Shown piece after piece: positions 11,422-25,184 of a DNA stretch of 64,000 bases. Each line of letters opens with the position of its first letter. Within the stretch, counting starts at the first letter, position 1. Position numbers and translations under genes: made by a program. This DNA is from Elymus sibiricus (taxonomy: Eukaryota > Streptophyta > Magnoliopsida > Poales > Poaceae), in NCBI GenBank assembly GCA_039707655.1, contig CM077676.1, forward strand, positions 241,818,866 through 241,882,865. Reading direction: 5' to 3'. The notes under the pieces were generated by a model. The model made no database searches and was not told the origin of the DNA. It worked only from the letters and a program-made list of their open reading frames with translations.

Positions 11422-14400
11422 GTGAGCCCAGCTCCGTTCCTTGCTTCTTGTCGTTTACTGTTTTTCTGTATTTGCAATTGGATGCTGACAGTTGCCAGAA
11501 ACGGCGATTCAGGGTTTATACGAGTCCTATGTTAGATCAGAGGGGTGGATGCGGGCATATTTGGATTATAGGTTCCAACTGATGTCGTTGCTATTGTATC
11601 ATTTTAGCTGCCCGCAAAGATCTTTGTATGTGCCTGAGCAAATTAAAGTTGTTCTGCAGGATAACCTGGGAATATGTGGACAATTTTTTTTTTATCTCAC
11701 CTGACCGTGTCTCTCATTACTTCTGTAGGACGGAGTTTATGCATATGCATGTTTGATTACAGTGACATTAGGGAGATGCCGATGTTCTTGCATGTCAATC
11801 TGCATAGATGTATGCCAATTTTTCCATTTGATCACCTGCATGTGCGCTGCGCTGCTTTGGTGATGAGGGCATTCATGCTTCTAGTAAAAAAATGGTTAAG
11901 GAAGTAGCCTGCTAGGATCCTTGTCGACGATTATGAATGTCATTTGGGGCGCATATGCCACTTGAAGCGTTAGTGAAGCTCTAACTTGTGGTTTTTACCT
12001 TTTTGATGTCCTTGTATCTTTCCTACATGTGAAGATTGGAGTTGGTGGTGAGTTCACTCCTCACTCTCCATTCGTACTCACACATGGGGCAAACAAGCTT
12101 GCAAAAGTTCAATAGATGTACTACATACTCATTCGGGACCATCACTCTTGCTAAAGGCACAAATAAACAATTGCACACTTACTCATATGTAGAACCAGCT
12201 GTAAAAGGTATAAGTAAACAAATATCGTCTTACTCTCGCGTGGGACCAATGCTCTTGTAGAAGGCACAAATAAACGAATACGGGATAAGCCTTGAACTCA
12301 AAACATTGCTATGAGTTTTAGCTCCTCCACTCCTACTAACCAACTCTCCGCATGCTATAGAAGCATATAGATCAAACAAATTTACTAATTGACTGTAAAG
12401 CAACAAATACACGATGAAAGACGTCATTGTGCTAATGTTTATATGCTAATTGACTGTAAAGCAACAATTTGTACATTGGTAGGCAATTGAACGATCATTT
12501 TGGAAAGAAAATTATGACAATAGACAATTCATATAGATCAAACAAATTTACTTATTCAAACACGATGAAAGACGTCATTGTGCTACCCTCTTTCTTCCCA
12601 AATAGCTTTCCTCGTGTCTTATTTTTTCCATATGCCCATCCTTCCGCGTCTCTGAATTTCAGTTTCATATCTTTTTTTTTTAGACGAAAGGGAGGAGCTC
12701 CCCGACTCCCATTTTATTAAAGGAAGCCAAAACCCAAGTACCACATCAGCTCAAAGGCAGTTCAACACACCCAAGGCAAACAGAAAGAAAAGCCTTCAAC
12801 ACTTTGAAGGACACGGAAGTACCGAAACTCGAAAAGAAGAGTACATCTCTCAGCTCACTAAGAAGCAGCACACACACGCTGCCGGGAACCACAGGACTAC
12901 ATGCATACTGGAGATGCCAGGAAGCCGAAATCGAGCGTGGAGACTGGGCTGGGAGTCGAGGCTACGACCCCCCTCGCGTGCGGCAGCCCTGGATGCTTGG
13001 TGTCGAGGCCAGGCCTTGCCCAGTTCACCCCCACGTTATCAGCAGCGGGCAGTTGTTGCAGCTGGTCTTCGGAGTTCTCCAGTCGAGCCATCATGTGCTC
13101 CTTGTAGATCACCTTCCATTTCTTGACGAGTCTTAAGACTAGCCACCAAATCTGTTTGACAGAGATCCATGGCACTCCGTTAAAAATCATATTATTTCTA
13201 AATTTCCATATAGCCCATAGTACAGCAGAGCAAATGGTATTAACATGATCTAGTTGCTTGCCCGCAACCCATAAGGATGCAACGGATTCTATGTTACCCC
13301 CCACGGTCCTGCCTAGCAAACAGCTAACCATGGTCCAAATTTCTTGAGCTACTACACATTCGAAGAACAAGTGACAAATTGATTCTTTGCACGAACAGAA
13401 GACGCAGTCTTCAGGTTTCTTTAGATTTCTTTTTAGCAGGTTATCTCTAGTCATCAATTTGTTGTAGAATAGCAGCCAAAGAAAAACATGCACCCTTGGG
13501 GGCACGGTGATTTTCCACACCGCAGGCAGAAAAACTGGGGTAACTCCTCTAAAATTAATAACAGTATATAGTGAGCTAGAAGAATACTGTCCAGAGGCTT
13601 TGTACTGCCAAACAAGCGAGTCACAGTTCTCAGTGAGAACAATACTTCTGGCTATCTCCTCCAGCTCAAACCACTTGAGCATCATTTGATCATCAAAAAC
13701 CCTCCTAAAAGAGATTCTAAGCGTCTGCCCATCCCAGACTTGCTGGATGGTGTTGCATTGTTCTCTACAGATGCAGTACAGATCCCAGAATTGGATCGTA
13801 AGGGGAGATGTACCAAACCAAGAATCTTCCCAGAATCTTATTTTCACCCCTTCTCCCACTATCCATCTGGAACCCATTTTAACAGCCTTGGCTGCCCACA
13901 TAACCCCTTTCCAGAATTGGGATGTCCCCAAAGTTTTCCCACGGAAAATGTTAGGAGCAGTTTTGAGATATTTGAAGTCTACAAAAAATTTCCAGATTTT
14001 CCCCTCCCCTGCCATGTATCTTTTAACCAAAGAGCCTAGCAAGCAGATGTTTAGGTCATGGAGATTGGGGATCCCCAAGCCACCAAATTCCTGCTTCATG
14101 CACACCATTTGCCAATTGGCTAGATGGATTTTCCTATTCCCTTCATAATCATTCCAAAGACAGTTCGCCATTTGAGAATTGATCATGTCTAGGGCCCATT
14201 TAGGGAATTTAAAGAAGGATAAAAGATAGACAGGAATGCTAGCTAAACAGGTTTTGATGAGAGTTAGTCTCCCTTTGTAAGAGAGAAGCTTTCCCCTCCA
14301 TCCTGCTATCCTTTTCAGGATCTTATCCAGCAAAGGTTGCAGGTCTTCCCTAGACAGCTTTTCTACGTGCAGAGGGACACCCAGGTATTTAATGGGAAAT

Positions 14401-17400
14401 TTCCCAATGGGGCACCCTAAAATCTCACCTAGATTGGTGATCTCGTCAGGATCCAGGTTTAGGGGAATCATCTCACTTTTATCAAAGTTGATTCTCATCC
14501 CCGACACCTGCTCAAAGCAAGTGAGGACCCATTTCAAGTTGGTGGCCATCTGCGAGTCACTATCTACAAACATGATAGTATCATCTGCATATTGAAGGCT
14601 AATCACACCTCCTGGGCAAACATCATAACAGAGCCCTTTGATTAATTCAGCATCGGAGGCTTTAGAAAGCATTTTAGTCAGTACATCTACCACTAGATTG
14701 AAGAGCAAAGGGGACATGGGGTCTCCTTGCCTCAGACCCTTCCCAGTAGTAAAGAAGCTACTCTCTAGGTTGTTAAGTTTCACACCAATCGAACCCCCAT
14801 GAGTGATTTTGTGAATCCAACCAACCCATTTACTACTAAAGCCTCTCTTCTTGAGCAGCTCTTCTAGAAAGTCTAAATTTACTTTATCAAAAGCTTTCTC
14901 ATAATCTAGTTTAAGAACCACTCCCTTATTTCCAGTTTCATATCTTGCAACCCTCCTATGGTTGTTGCAGTCACTGCCTGCAACCCTCCTATGGTCGGGA
15001 CAATTCACAGCTAAAAAAGGGCAGCCCGGTGCACGTAGCTCTCGCTTGCGCAGAGTTCGGGGAAGGGTCCGACCACGTTGGGTCTTTTGTACACAGCTTT
15101 TCCCTACATTTCTGCGCGAGGCTGTTTCGAAGACTCGAACCCGTGACCTCATGGTCACAAGGCAACAGCTTTACCGCTCCGCCAAGGCTCCCCTTCAGAC
15201 AATTCATAGCTAACATATAGACAATTGAACTACACATTTTTAATGTTGCATACGTATAAATAGAGCCTGTAATATAATTACAAAAGACATGGACCATACA
15301 AAAATATTATGGTTCACATGATGATGGCCTCCATCAACATAGCTAACCTATATTGCTCTCGCAGAAGAAGCATTAGCTATCCTACTACGAATATTGTTTA
15401 TGGTATCTTCGTTCTCCTCCTCTTGAATGGGATCACTTGTGTTGATGCCACCTCCTGTCATAGCACTGGAGGTAGATACTCATCAATCTGCAATCGCACA
15501 ACACCACCCATGTAACTAGTGCAGTTTTTAACTAACTCTCATTAAACAAGCAAGTAGGTGCATGGTCACAATCTGCAATCTACAGCTTTTTCAACTTCCA
15601 AGTCCACAAAAGAAATACTCCAGGAATACATGTTCAGGAATACTGCAAAAAAGAAAAAGAAATGACCATCATCTCATCCGGGTGTGCAGCGGCGTTGCTG
15701 GGCCGCACACGCTGGCTGGGAGGGAGGCGTTGCTCGAGGGAGGAAGGCACGGCTGGAGCCTGGAGGATCGGAAGCACTGCTGGGCTGGGGAGGCTCTGGC
15801 CAGCAGGGCCGGTAGAAGTGGCGGCGGAGGCTAGGGAATTACTCGCTGTCGAGATCTGCTCCATCCGGCAGTGGCGGAGGCACGGCGACGGATGGCCGGC
15901 TGGAGGGGCTGTGCCGCCACCGGCCAGCCAACCCTAGGCCGTGGCGGCGTGGCGGCGGTGGCTGCTGCCTGTTCTTCTATGACGGGAGCGAGGAGAGCTG
16001 TTCGGGAGTGAGGGGTTCTTCTCACGCGCGCTGTGCAGCAGGAATAAGAACGAAACGTTTTTCCACTTACTAGTGGCAAATGTGGGTAAATACCTTACAA
16101 CCCTTTGGTTCAGCTTCTAGCTTTTGGACCCAAAAGTTGGCAGCTGAAGCTGAACCAAACACAGCCTTATGCTTTTCCCTTCCATGCCATGTGGCCAACT
16201 CCTCAGCTTTTTTGTGGTTCCATAGCAACGCTCTGGCACTGAGCTACTGTTTACAATAAACAGTCAAATGTTTCATCATCACATACAAATTGGGAGCAAA
16301 GTTGATGATTTTTTTTCCTTTGAAAGTACGCAATGCTTTTAAGCTTTCGTGAACGACTCCTGAGCCTCTCTTAAGTTCTGGTAACTCTTATGCATTGTTC
16401 TTCTGTATCTATTTTGGGTGTATTAGTCCCGCTATTAGTTGTTTACATTTTATTCCTTAATGTTCTTTTGACAGCGTGATGTTTTTGTGTCACTGCACAT
16501 TACAAAGTAATATAAATTTATAACAGATAGATCTAGTGTTTACTGAGTTTATTCAGAGAACAAGCAACATCACATTTATTGCGCTGGGAAACATTCCAAC
16601 AAATATCTTTTGCATGATGATGTATCTGGTTCTAATCTTTTGTGCAAGGATCATGGCTTTATTTAATGTATATTGGCCATAAAACCATAAACTATTCAAC
16701 GTTCTGTTTCCAGATGGAAGTATTTGTATGTAGTTTGTTTTAAGAATTCATTGATCTCCGGATTTCTTGCTTTTCAGGAAGGCGGTGGAGCTTACACTGT
16801 TGGTGACTTTATGACTAAAAGGGAACAACTCCATGTTGTGAAACCATCCACTTCAGTAGATGAAGGTGCTTTGTTTGCCTTGGTTTCTGTCATTAGAATA
16901 TCACTCATTTCCTAATGGCAACCTTTTCTAATTGAGCAGCTCTTGAGAGGCTGGTGGAGCATCGGATAACTGGCTTTCCTGTTACTGACGATCACTGGAA
17001 TTTGGTAGGTGGTGCTATTATTTTACTGTAGCAAACAGACAGTTGATGATATGCAACCGGGGTTCCGAATGTATGTGTTTTGGAGTCAACATGTATGTGT
17101 TCTGGATGGGACTTAATTTCCTTGTCATCTACATGTCTTGACGTGCATATATTATATATCCTCATCAATATAGCATATACGGTGTGGCCGATTCCTTCTC
17201 GTTTGCACCTGATGGTTTTATTTTGAAGTCTACCAGATTGCTATCCTCCCAAAATAAAGTGCTATTATTCATATAAAAAAAATGAGAATGGGCCGGAGGA
17301 ACCACTTATCTTCTTTTGAAAGAGAGGGGCAAACCTCAACAACCTTGTGCCTTAACTCTAGGCTACATGGATGTGCCTAGAAATAATATTATAGAAGCGA

Positions 17401-20400
17401 GCATATAGAAATTAAACTTTCTTCTTTGGTAGCTCCTCTTCTGTTGGCACATTTCATGTTCTTGCTAATTACTACCAGTAACCTGTAATATAACTACAGG
17501 GTTGATATCTTCATATTCAGTTCTGACTCTGAATGTATGTTAAGGCTTAAGGAAGTTCTAAATATTGATATTCAGTAGGAGACATTTACCTGGAAAATGT
17601 CTTTTCCATTAGATGTTTAGTTCCCGTTCTGTCGAATGAACATGAACTCTGAAAGCATGTATATCCCAGTATCCCATTGACTTAACCTATACTGTCCCTG
17701 GTATTAATCTGTAGATTTTCATAGAGCTTTAATATCATGATGTCCTTGTACGCAGTGTTAATATACCACATTTTTTAAGCACAGTATTCACTCGTGCTGC
17801 AATTTCTTTCATACAACAGGTTGGTGTGGTCTCAGATTATGATCTGTTAGCACTGGACTCGATATCAGGTATTGTTTGGAATTGATGTGTATGTTTCACC
17901 TTGTTGCAGTTAGCTATACAATATTTTGTCCATATTATCAGCTGTCTTGCGTTGATTAACGTTTCAATTTCTTTTCCTTTAGGAAATGGACAGGCTGAAG
18001 CTGACATATTTCCTGAGGTGGACAGCACTTGGAAGGTACTTTTTGAAAGGCTTGGACGGATAATAGAGTTAATTGTGTCGCATGGTTATGCATCTACCTT
18101 TAGGACCACCCCCCTCCCTCTCACACACGCGCGCCCGCTGTAGGATCGAAAATATGTCTAGAGGGGTGATGATTAGATTACTTGACCAATAAAACCTAAC
18201 CTTTTTCCCAATTTTAATTGTGGGCTGGTTTTAGCAATTCTACCAAGTCTAGTATCACCCTACACATGCAATTCTAAGAGTTTGAGCAGCGGAAAGTAAA
18301 TCATTGCATATGTAAGTAAAGGAGGGGTTTGGAGATTTCAAACGCAATGAAGACACGGTGATTTTTGGCGTGGTTTCGATAGGTGGTGCTATCATACGTC
18401 CACATTGATGGAGACTTCAACCCACGGAGGATAACGGCTGCGCAAGTCCACGGAGGGCTCCACCTACGAAGGGTCCACGAAGAAGCAACCTTGTCTATTC
18501 CACCATGGCTTACGTCCTTGATTCAACTCCACATGATCTTGGAGGCTCCCAAGTGACACCTAACCAATCTAGGAGACATCACTCTCCAAAAGGTAATAGA
18601 TGTTGTTGATGATGAACTCCTTGCTCTTGTGCTTCAAAAGATAGTCTCCCCAACACTCAATCACTCTCTCACAGATTTGGCTATGGTAGGAGAAGGATTT
18701 GTGTGGAAAGCAACTTGGGGAAGGCTAGAAATCAAGGTTCAAATGATTGGAATGAAGTGGCTTGATCTCAACACATGAGTAAGTGGTTCTCTCTCAGAAA
18801 ATGAATGGAGGAAGTTGTGTTTCGTTCTGATGGCTCTCTCTTGAAGAGAGTGGGGGTGGAGGGGTATATATAGGCTTCACCCAAAGATCCAACCGTTACA
18901 ACCTTTTGACCCAACTCGGTGACACCGAAGCAAATTCTCGGTGAGACCAACCTGTGTAAAAGATTCGAACGTTGGACATCTCGGTGAGACCGATCAGAAC
19001 AACTTGGAGCGACCGAAGTGCAATGGCTAGGGCAGAACCTCATCTCGGTAATTCCGATCGTTTCAACTCGGTAATTCCGAAGTGAAGCGATTGCATTACA
19101 GAAACTTGGTCATCCATCTCGGTGGGACCAAGATCCATATCGGTAGGACCGAAGTGTTAGGGTTTGGCTTTTGGCTCTGTCTGAAGTAACTCGGTGAGTC
19201 CGGATAGAAGTGGATCGGTGGGACCGAGTTGGCTTTATAGGGTTTGGACAGACATGATTTGGAGAATGTGGTTGAGGGTTTTGGAGCAATATCTTCAAGC
19301 ACTTGAGCAACAAATTCATCATCAAAACCTCATCCCCTTTTAATAGTATTGGCTTTCCTATAGGACTCAATGTGATCTTGGATCACTTAACCAAAAATGT
19401 AGAGTCTTGAAGCTTTTGCCAATCCATGTCCTTAGCATTTTGAGGGGTCCACAATCACTAGTCCTTGCCATGCCAACATTGAACTTCCTGAAATCTTATC
19501 TTGAGTAGGCATTAGTTCAATGACTTTTGTTATTAATTACCAAAACCACCCAGGGATTAGTTGCACTTTCAATCTCCCATTTTTGGTAATTGATGACAAC
19601 ATATAGATCAAAGCTTCGACAAAAGATATAATCAATAAAATACATCGTCGCTTTGAGAAGCATGTGATAAGCAAGAGCTCCCCCTAAATTTATGCATTAT
19701 TAAAAATTTGCGTTTGAATGCAAATGCACAATCGATTAGGATCATGGGTCACTCTTCCATGTCACATACATCTTGGTGGAGCGCTCAAAATGATATGATT
19801 GCAATGTAACAAGCACTCATCACCAAGCAAACAAGTGAATGATCATACAAAGAGCATATGGATAGATATTTAAGCATGCATAGCAATGAAGTACGGTATG
19901 ATCAAGCACAAAGTAACGTAGTCTCAAACAAGCATCAAACAAAAGTAGCACGAAGTAGCACGAAACTCAAGAAAATCAAACGAGAAAAAGCAAGGCACTC
20001 TCTCTCTCTCTCGAAACCCTAATGTTCTATACTAATTCTCCCCCTTTGGCAACAAGTACCAAAAAGTTCGAAGAAGTAAAGAGCTAAACGTCGCTCGGGG
20101 CTCGCTCTCCGGTAGCTCCTGGTGGTGAAGTCCTCTGACTTGCAGCGCCGGTGTGCGTAGACGTTGTCGGAGTGGAGATGAGGGTGTCTGCGAAGATCTC
20201 GGCTGATGTCTGTTGGGGTGGTGGTGTAGAGACCGCTAGAGGAACTGATGGAGCAACTGTGGTTGCAGCAGCAGGAGCAGAGACTGTGGCTCTGGATGCG
20301 ATGACTGGCACGGCTGCTGACCTAGGCATAGTCTAGAACTGGGTAGTAGTGTGAAGACCTGTGCCCTGATGCTCGTCATCACTGTTGGAATGAATTCTTG

Positions 20401-23400
20401 CCTCATCCACTTCCTTCTTTAGACTTTCCACTGTGGTTTGTACCTCATTGACCTTGACATCTAGGTCATGGAACTAAGTTTCAATGATCCTCTCTAAGCT
20501 CTCTTGGTTCTTCACGATGCTGGCCAGGCTCCGTTCGATCCTCTGAGTAGCTCAAAGAAGATAGTTCATTTGATCTGCCTTTGTCTTGAGAAGGGGCACA
20601 GATGAGCTGGGTCCTGAAGGTGCTCTAGCTGCTTCTGCCTCTGTCTGCATCTTTGTCTGTGCTTCAGCCGAGGTGGGATGGATGGATCCATCGTCACTGT
20701 GTTATCCTCAAACTCGGGTTGTAACGGCAGATGCGGACGATCAAGCAAGTAGGTGTTGTTACCAACTTTGGAGTTGATAAGCATCTGAATATGTGGAGCA
20801 AACCCACAAGACCGTTTCTGATCCGCGGCAGTCCTTTTGACAGTTTCTACAATCAAGTTCATCACCTTGAACTTCTGGGGTTGATCTATGAGATGTAGCA
20901 TGTTGATGGAGTGGCCTCTGATCATCTTGTCATCACTTGACTTGGGCATCAATGTATGCCTCATAATAGTGTTGGAGGTGGCAAGTCCTGGCAGCAAGTG
21001 ATAAACAGACCCAAATTTGTGAGTCTTCACATCCTCCTGTGGGATAGGGTTGTACATGTTGCATAGACATCAACATCATTTTCCTCCGCGGCCACCAGAG
21101 GCGTTCCCCAAGGCGCCCACACCGCTACCTCTGCAGCCACCTCCGAACCGCAGCGCGACTCCCAACACCAGCAGCAACGGACCGCCGCGGGACTGACGCC
21201 GCGCGCGCCGACTTTGCCAAGCTCAAGACACTGCGAGACTACCGCTGTGCTCGCGGTCTTTGCTTCAAGTGCGGCGAGCGCTGGGGCCACGAGCATGTCT
21301 GCCCCACGTCAGTGCAGCTGCACGTGGTCGAAGAGCTGCTTGAGCTCTTTGGCTTGGAGGGCACCGACGACACAGCAACCGAGCCTGGAGGGCCAGCCGA
21401 TGATGCAGTCATGGCTATCTCACGCCCGGCAATATCTGGAGGCGTTTCCGCCAAGGCCTTCCAACTTCGTGCATGGATCCAAGGGAAAGAAGTGCTCATG
21501 CTCGTCGACTCAGGGAGCTCAACTTCATTCATCAACAAGAAGCTCGCAAGCTTCCTCGACGGCGTGGAGCCACTTCCCAGGACATACAAAGTCAGAGTCG
21601 CTGGAGGCGGTGAACTTCTCTGTTCTTCAGTCGTCAGACAGTGCAAGTGGTACTCTCAGGGCCATGAATTTGCCACGGACATGAAAGTGCTTTCACTGGG
21701 CACTTACGATGTGATTTTGGGAATGGATTGGCTAGAAGATAACAGCCCAATGACAGTCGACTGGAAAGCAAAGCGCATCGCGATACCAATGCAGCAAGGG
21801 CAGGTCTGCTTGTGTGGACATGAGGCAACATCCACTGACTGCTTCGTGATCAACAGCATGCAATTGCAAGCCCTCTGCAACCAGAATGCCGTGACGCACA
21901 TAGTTCAGCTCAACCGCGTGGATTTCAGTGACTCCGAGGGGTCCCTAACACCGAGCTGCATCCAGGGGGTGATCGCAGAATTCCAGGATGTCTTTCGGGA
22001 GCCAACAGAGCTGCCACCACGGCGTGCCTGCGACCACAGGATACCCCTAATTCCGGGCGCACAACCTTTCAGTATCAGACCGTACAGACACAAACCCGAG
22101 CACAAACATGAGATCGAGCGCCAAGTGGAAGAACTCCTCCGTACGAGCATCATTCAACGCAGCACGAGCCCCTTTTCTTCCCCGGTCATCCTCGTCAAGA
22201 AGAAAGATGGCACATGGCGGATGTGCATCGATTACCGTCATCTGAATGCGCTCACCTGTGTCGCAAAGTACCCAGTACCCGTCATCGAGGAGCTGTTGGA
22301 CGAGCTGCATGGCGCCAAGTGGTTCTCCAAGCTCAACCTCCGCGCCGGCTACCACCAAATTCGGCTGGCCGAAGGGGAAGAGTACAAGACGGCGTTCCAA
22401 ACCCACTCCGGACACTTCGAATTCAAGGTCGTTTCGTTCGGGCTCGCCGGCGCGCCACCAAACCTTCTTGGGTGCCATGAATCACACTCTCCACCCGCTG
22501 CTGCGTTATTGCATGCTCGTCTTCTTCGACGACATACTCATCTTCAGTCAGACCCTTGAGGATCACAAAGAGCACCTGCGTCAAGTCCTAGCACTCCTTC
22601 GGCGGGACCAATGGAAAGTCAAGTTCAGCAAGTGCTCGTTTGGGCAGCAGGAGATATCTTACCTTGGCCACGTCGTCAGCGCGCAGGGGGTGTCGACCGA
22701 GCCGAGCAAGGTTCAGGCCGTCGCAAATTGGGTGACACCTACCTCAGTCAAGCTCGTGCGCAGTTTCCTTGGGCTGGCCGGCTACTACCGCCGCTTTGTC
22801 AGGAATTTCGGCGTGATAGCACGACCCCTGTTCAACTTGCTCAAGAAAGGGGTCCCGTTCGTCTGGACCGAAGCCACCGAAGCAGCTTTCCAGTTACTGA
22901 AACAGCAGCTCATCTCTGCGCCTGCACTCGCCCTTCCGGACTTCTCCAAGCCGTTTCACATCGAAACTGACGCCAGCGAGCAGGGAATCGGCGCGATGCT
23001 ACAGCAAGGAGGGCACCCGATTGCCTTCATGAGCAAGGCCATGTCGCCGCGCTACCAAGGCCTGTCAACCTACGAAAAGGAGTACTTAGCTGTGATCGTG
23101 GCAGTCGACCAATGGCGACCCTACCTGCAGCACGGCGAATTTGTCATCCACACTGATCAGCAGAGCTTGGTCCATCTCGAAGAGCAGAGGCTGACTACCC
23201 CATGGCAGCAAAAAGCCTTCACCAAACTTTTGGGGCTTCAGTACATCATCAAATACAAGAGAGGAGCGGAGAACACAGCTGCGGACGCTCTCTCGCGATC
23301 TATGCCCACAGATACACCGATGACGATCACATCGTGCCAGCCAGCGTGGATGGAGGATATTCTCTCAAGCTACAACAGTAACCCACAAGCGCAACGGCTG

Positions 23401-25144
23401 CTCGAGCAACTAGCCATCAGACCAGACCCAAAAGGGAGGTTCACCCTGACACAGGGCTTGCTTTGATTCCGAGACCGTATCTGGCTCGGGGGATCAACGC
23501 AGCTCCAGCAGAAAATCATCGCAGCTTTCCACGACAGTCCAAAGGGGGGGCACTCAGGCATACCAGTGACGTACAAGAAAATCCGCCGCCTCTTCGCGTG
23601 GCCCAAGATGAAGGCACACGTCCAGCAGTACGTGTGCTGCTGCGCAATCTGCCAGCAAGCCAAACCGCATCGCACGGCGCATCCGGGCCTGCTGTTGCCA
23701 CTTCCAATAGCAAACGAGCCATGGGAGATGATAACCATGGATTTCATCGATGGCTTACCACAGTCCGGCAAGCACAACTGCTTGCTGGTGATCGTGGACA
23801 AGCGGACACGGTTTGCCCATTTCCTCCCTTTGGCGCATCCGTATACTGCTTCCAAGGTGGCCTTGCTATACATGAATCAAATTTACAAGATCCATGGCTT
23901 CCCGGCAGCAATCATCTCTGACAAAGACCCAGTCTTCACCAGCCGATTCTGGCAGGAGCTCTTTAAGTACGCAGGGTCGGAGTTGCGTCAAAGCACAGAG
24001 ACCCGACGGTCAAACCGAGCGTGTGAATCAATGTCTGGAGACATATCTTCGCTGCTTCACACACGCCTGCCCGCGGCGATGGAGCTGCTGGATTCCATTG
24101 GCACAATTCTGGTACAACTCCTCCCCTCACTCTTCCATTGGCATGTCGCCCTTCAAAGCAATGTTCGGCCACGAGCCCAAGCACTGGGGGATCACCGCCG
24201 CATCGACGTGCTCTGTACCCGCACTCCAGAGCTGGCTGGAAGAATGTGCAGTGGTGCAAGACCTCCTTCAGCAGCATCTGCATCGAGCTCGGCAGTGTAT
24301 GAAGACACAAGCTTACAAGCGTCGCTCCTTCCGTGAGTTCACAGTCGGCGATCAAGTCTTCCTCAAGCTGCAACCTTACATCCAGTTGTCCGTCGCCCCA
24401 AGAGCAAACCACAAGCTCTAGTTCAAGTTCTTTGGCCCGTTCCAGATCATCGCCAAGATCAACGATGTCGCATACAAGTTGCAACTGCCTCCGGAGGCCG
24501 CTGTCCACCCAGTTTTTCACGTCTCCCAACTGAAGCGCGCACTACTACCAGGTATTCCTGTCGCTACTCAACTCCCAATTCCTGACGATGCTCTCGCGGT
24601 ACCAGTGGAGATCCTCTAGACGCGTTGGCGCAAGACGGCGGGCGCCATGGTGGAGCAGGTCAAGGTGCGGTGGTCGGGCGACTCCACGCTGGGCAGCACC
24701 TGGGAGGACAAGACCGCGCTCCAAGCTCGCTTCCCAACCGCAGAGGCTTGGGGGCAAGCCTCTTCGCAAGGAGAGGGGGATGTCAGCGCCGCTGACATGC
24801 CTGGCCCACCTGACGGCAACACCGGGCCAGGCACGGGACGACCACAGCGCACGCTCAAGCCCAACCCACGCACGGCTGGGCCGGAATGGACTAAGTGAAG
24901 CCCAGGGGTTCACCAGCTACTTATACCACAGACTCAGAGTGCAAGGGCATCCAGAGGATCACGAACGACCCGGCGGCGGCTACCTACTCTATCTTCTCCT
25001 TCCTCTGTTCTTCCCCCATTCGAGAGCAATCGCTCCTGTAATCGGCCATGTATTAGCTACTACTTCAGAGAGCAACTATAGATCGATCCCCGTTACTCTG
25101 TCCCTAACACCATATGCAGTGTGTTCTTCCCCCATTCGAGAGTA

Positions 25145-25184
<40 letters not shown>

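Larger units (their letters stand above)
21066..25109 (+). mobile_element. Chromovirus (Ty3/Gypsy, Reina/Tekay-like), 5'-truncated, in CBSX intron 5
   Basis: Partial gag, a full set of pol domains and a C-terminal chromodomain-like segment are followed by a purine tract (24766-24780) and one LTR of 329 bases (24781-25109, TGTCAGCGCC ... CCCTAACA). No 5' LTR or PBS is present: the left edge abuts another element near 21060. It is on the sense strand of the host gene. Multiple frameshifts and stops show it is dead. Lineage call rests on the chromodomain and short LTR. Confidence 0.8.

Noticed and set aside
14933..15158. N-terminal extension of the LINE ORF
   Set aside because: This stretch is host intron and SINE sequence outside the LINE target duplication; the open frame is accidental.
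15132..15184. Possible tRNA gene
   Set aside because: Box A and B are those of an Au SINE head; no complete cloverleaf or acceptor stem, and SINE target duplications flank it.
18139..19571. Solo LTR with its own target duplication
   Set aside because: Flanks CCCGC and ATCTC do not match, and internal-type sequence with a purine tract continues to the right.
21239..24898. Chromovirus polyprotein as a functional gene
   Set aside because: At least two frameshifts and three stops, and no 5' LTR or PBS.
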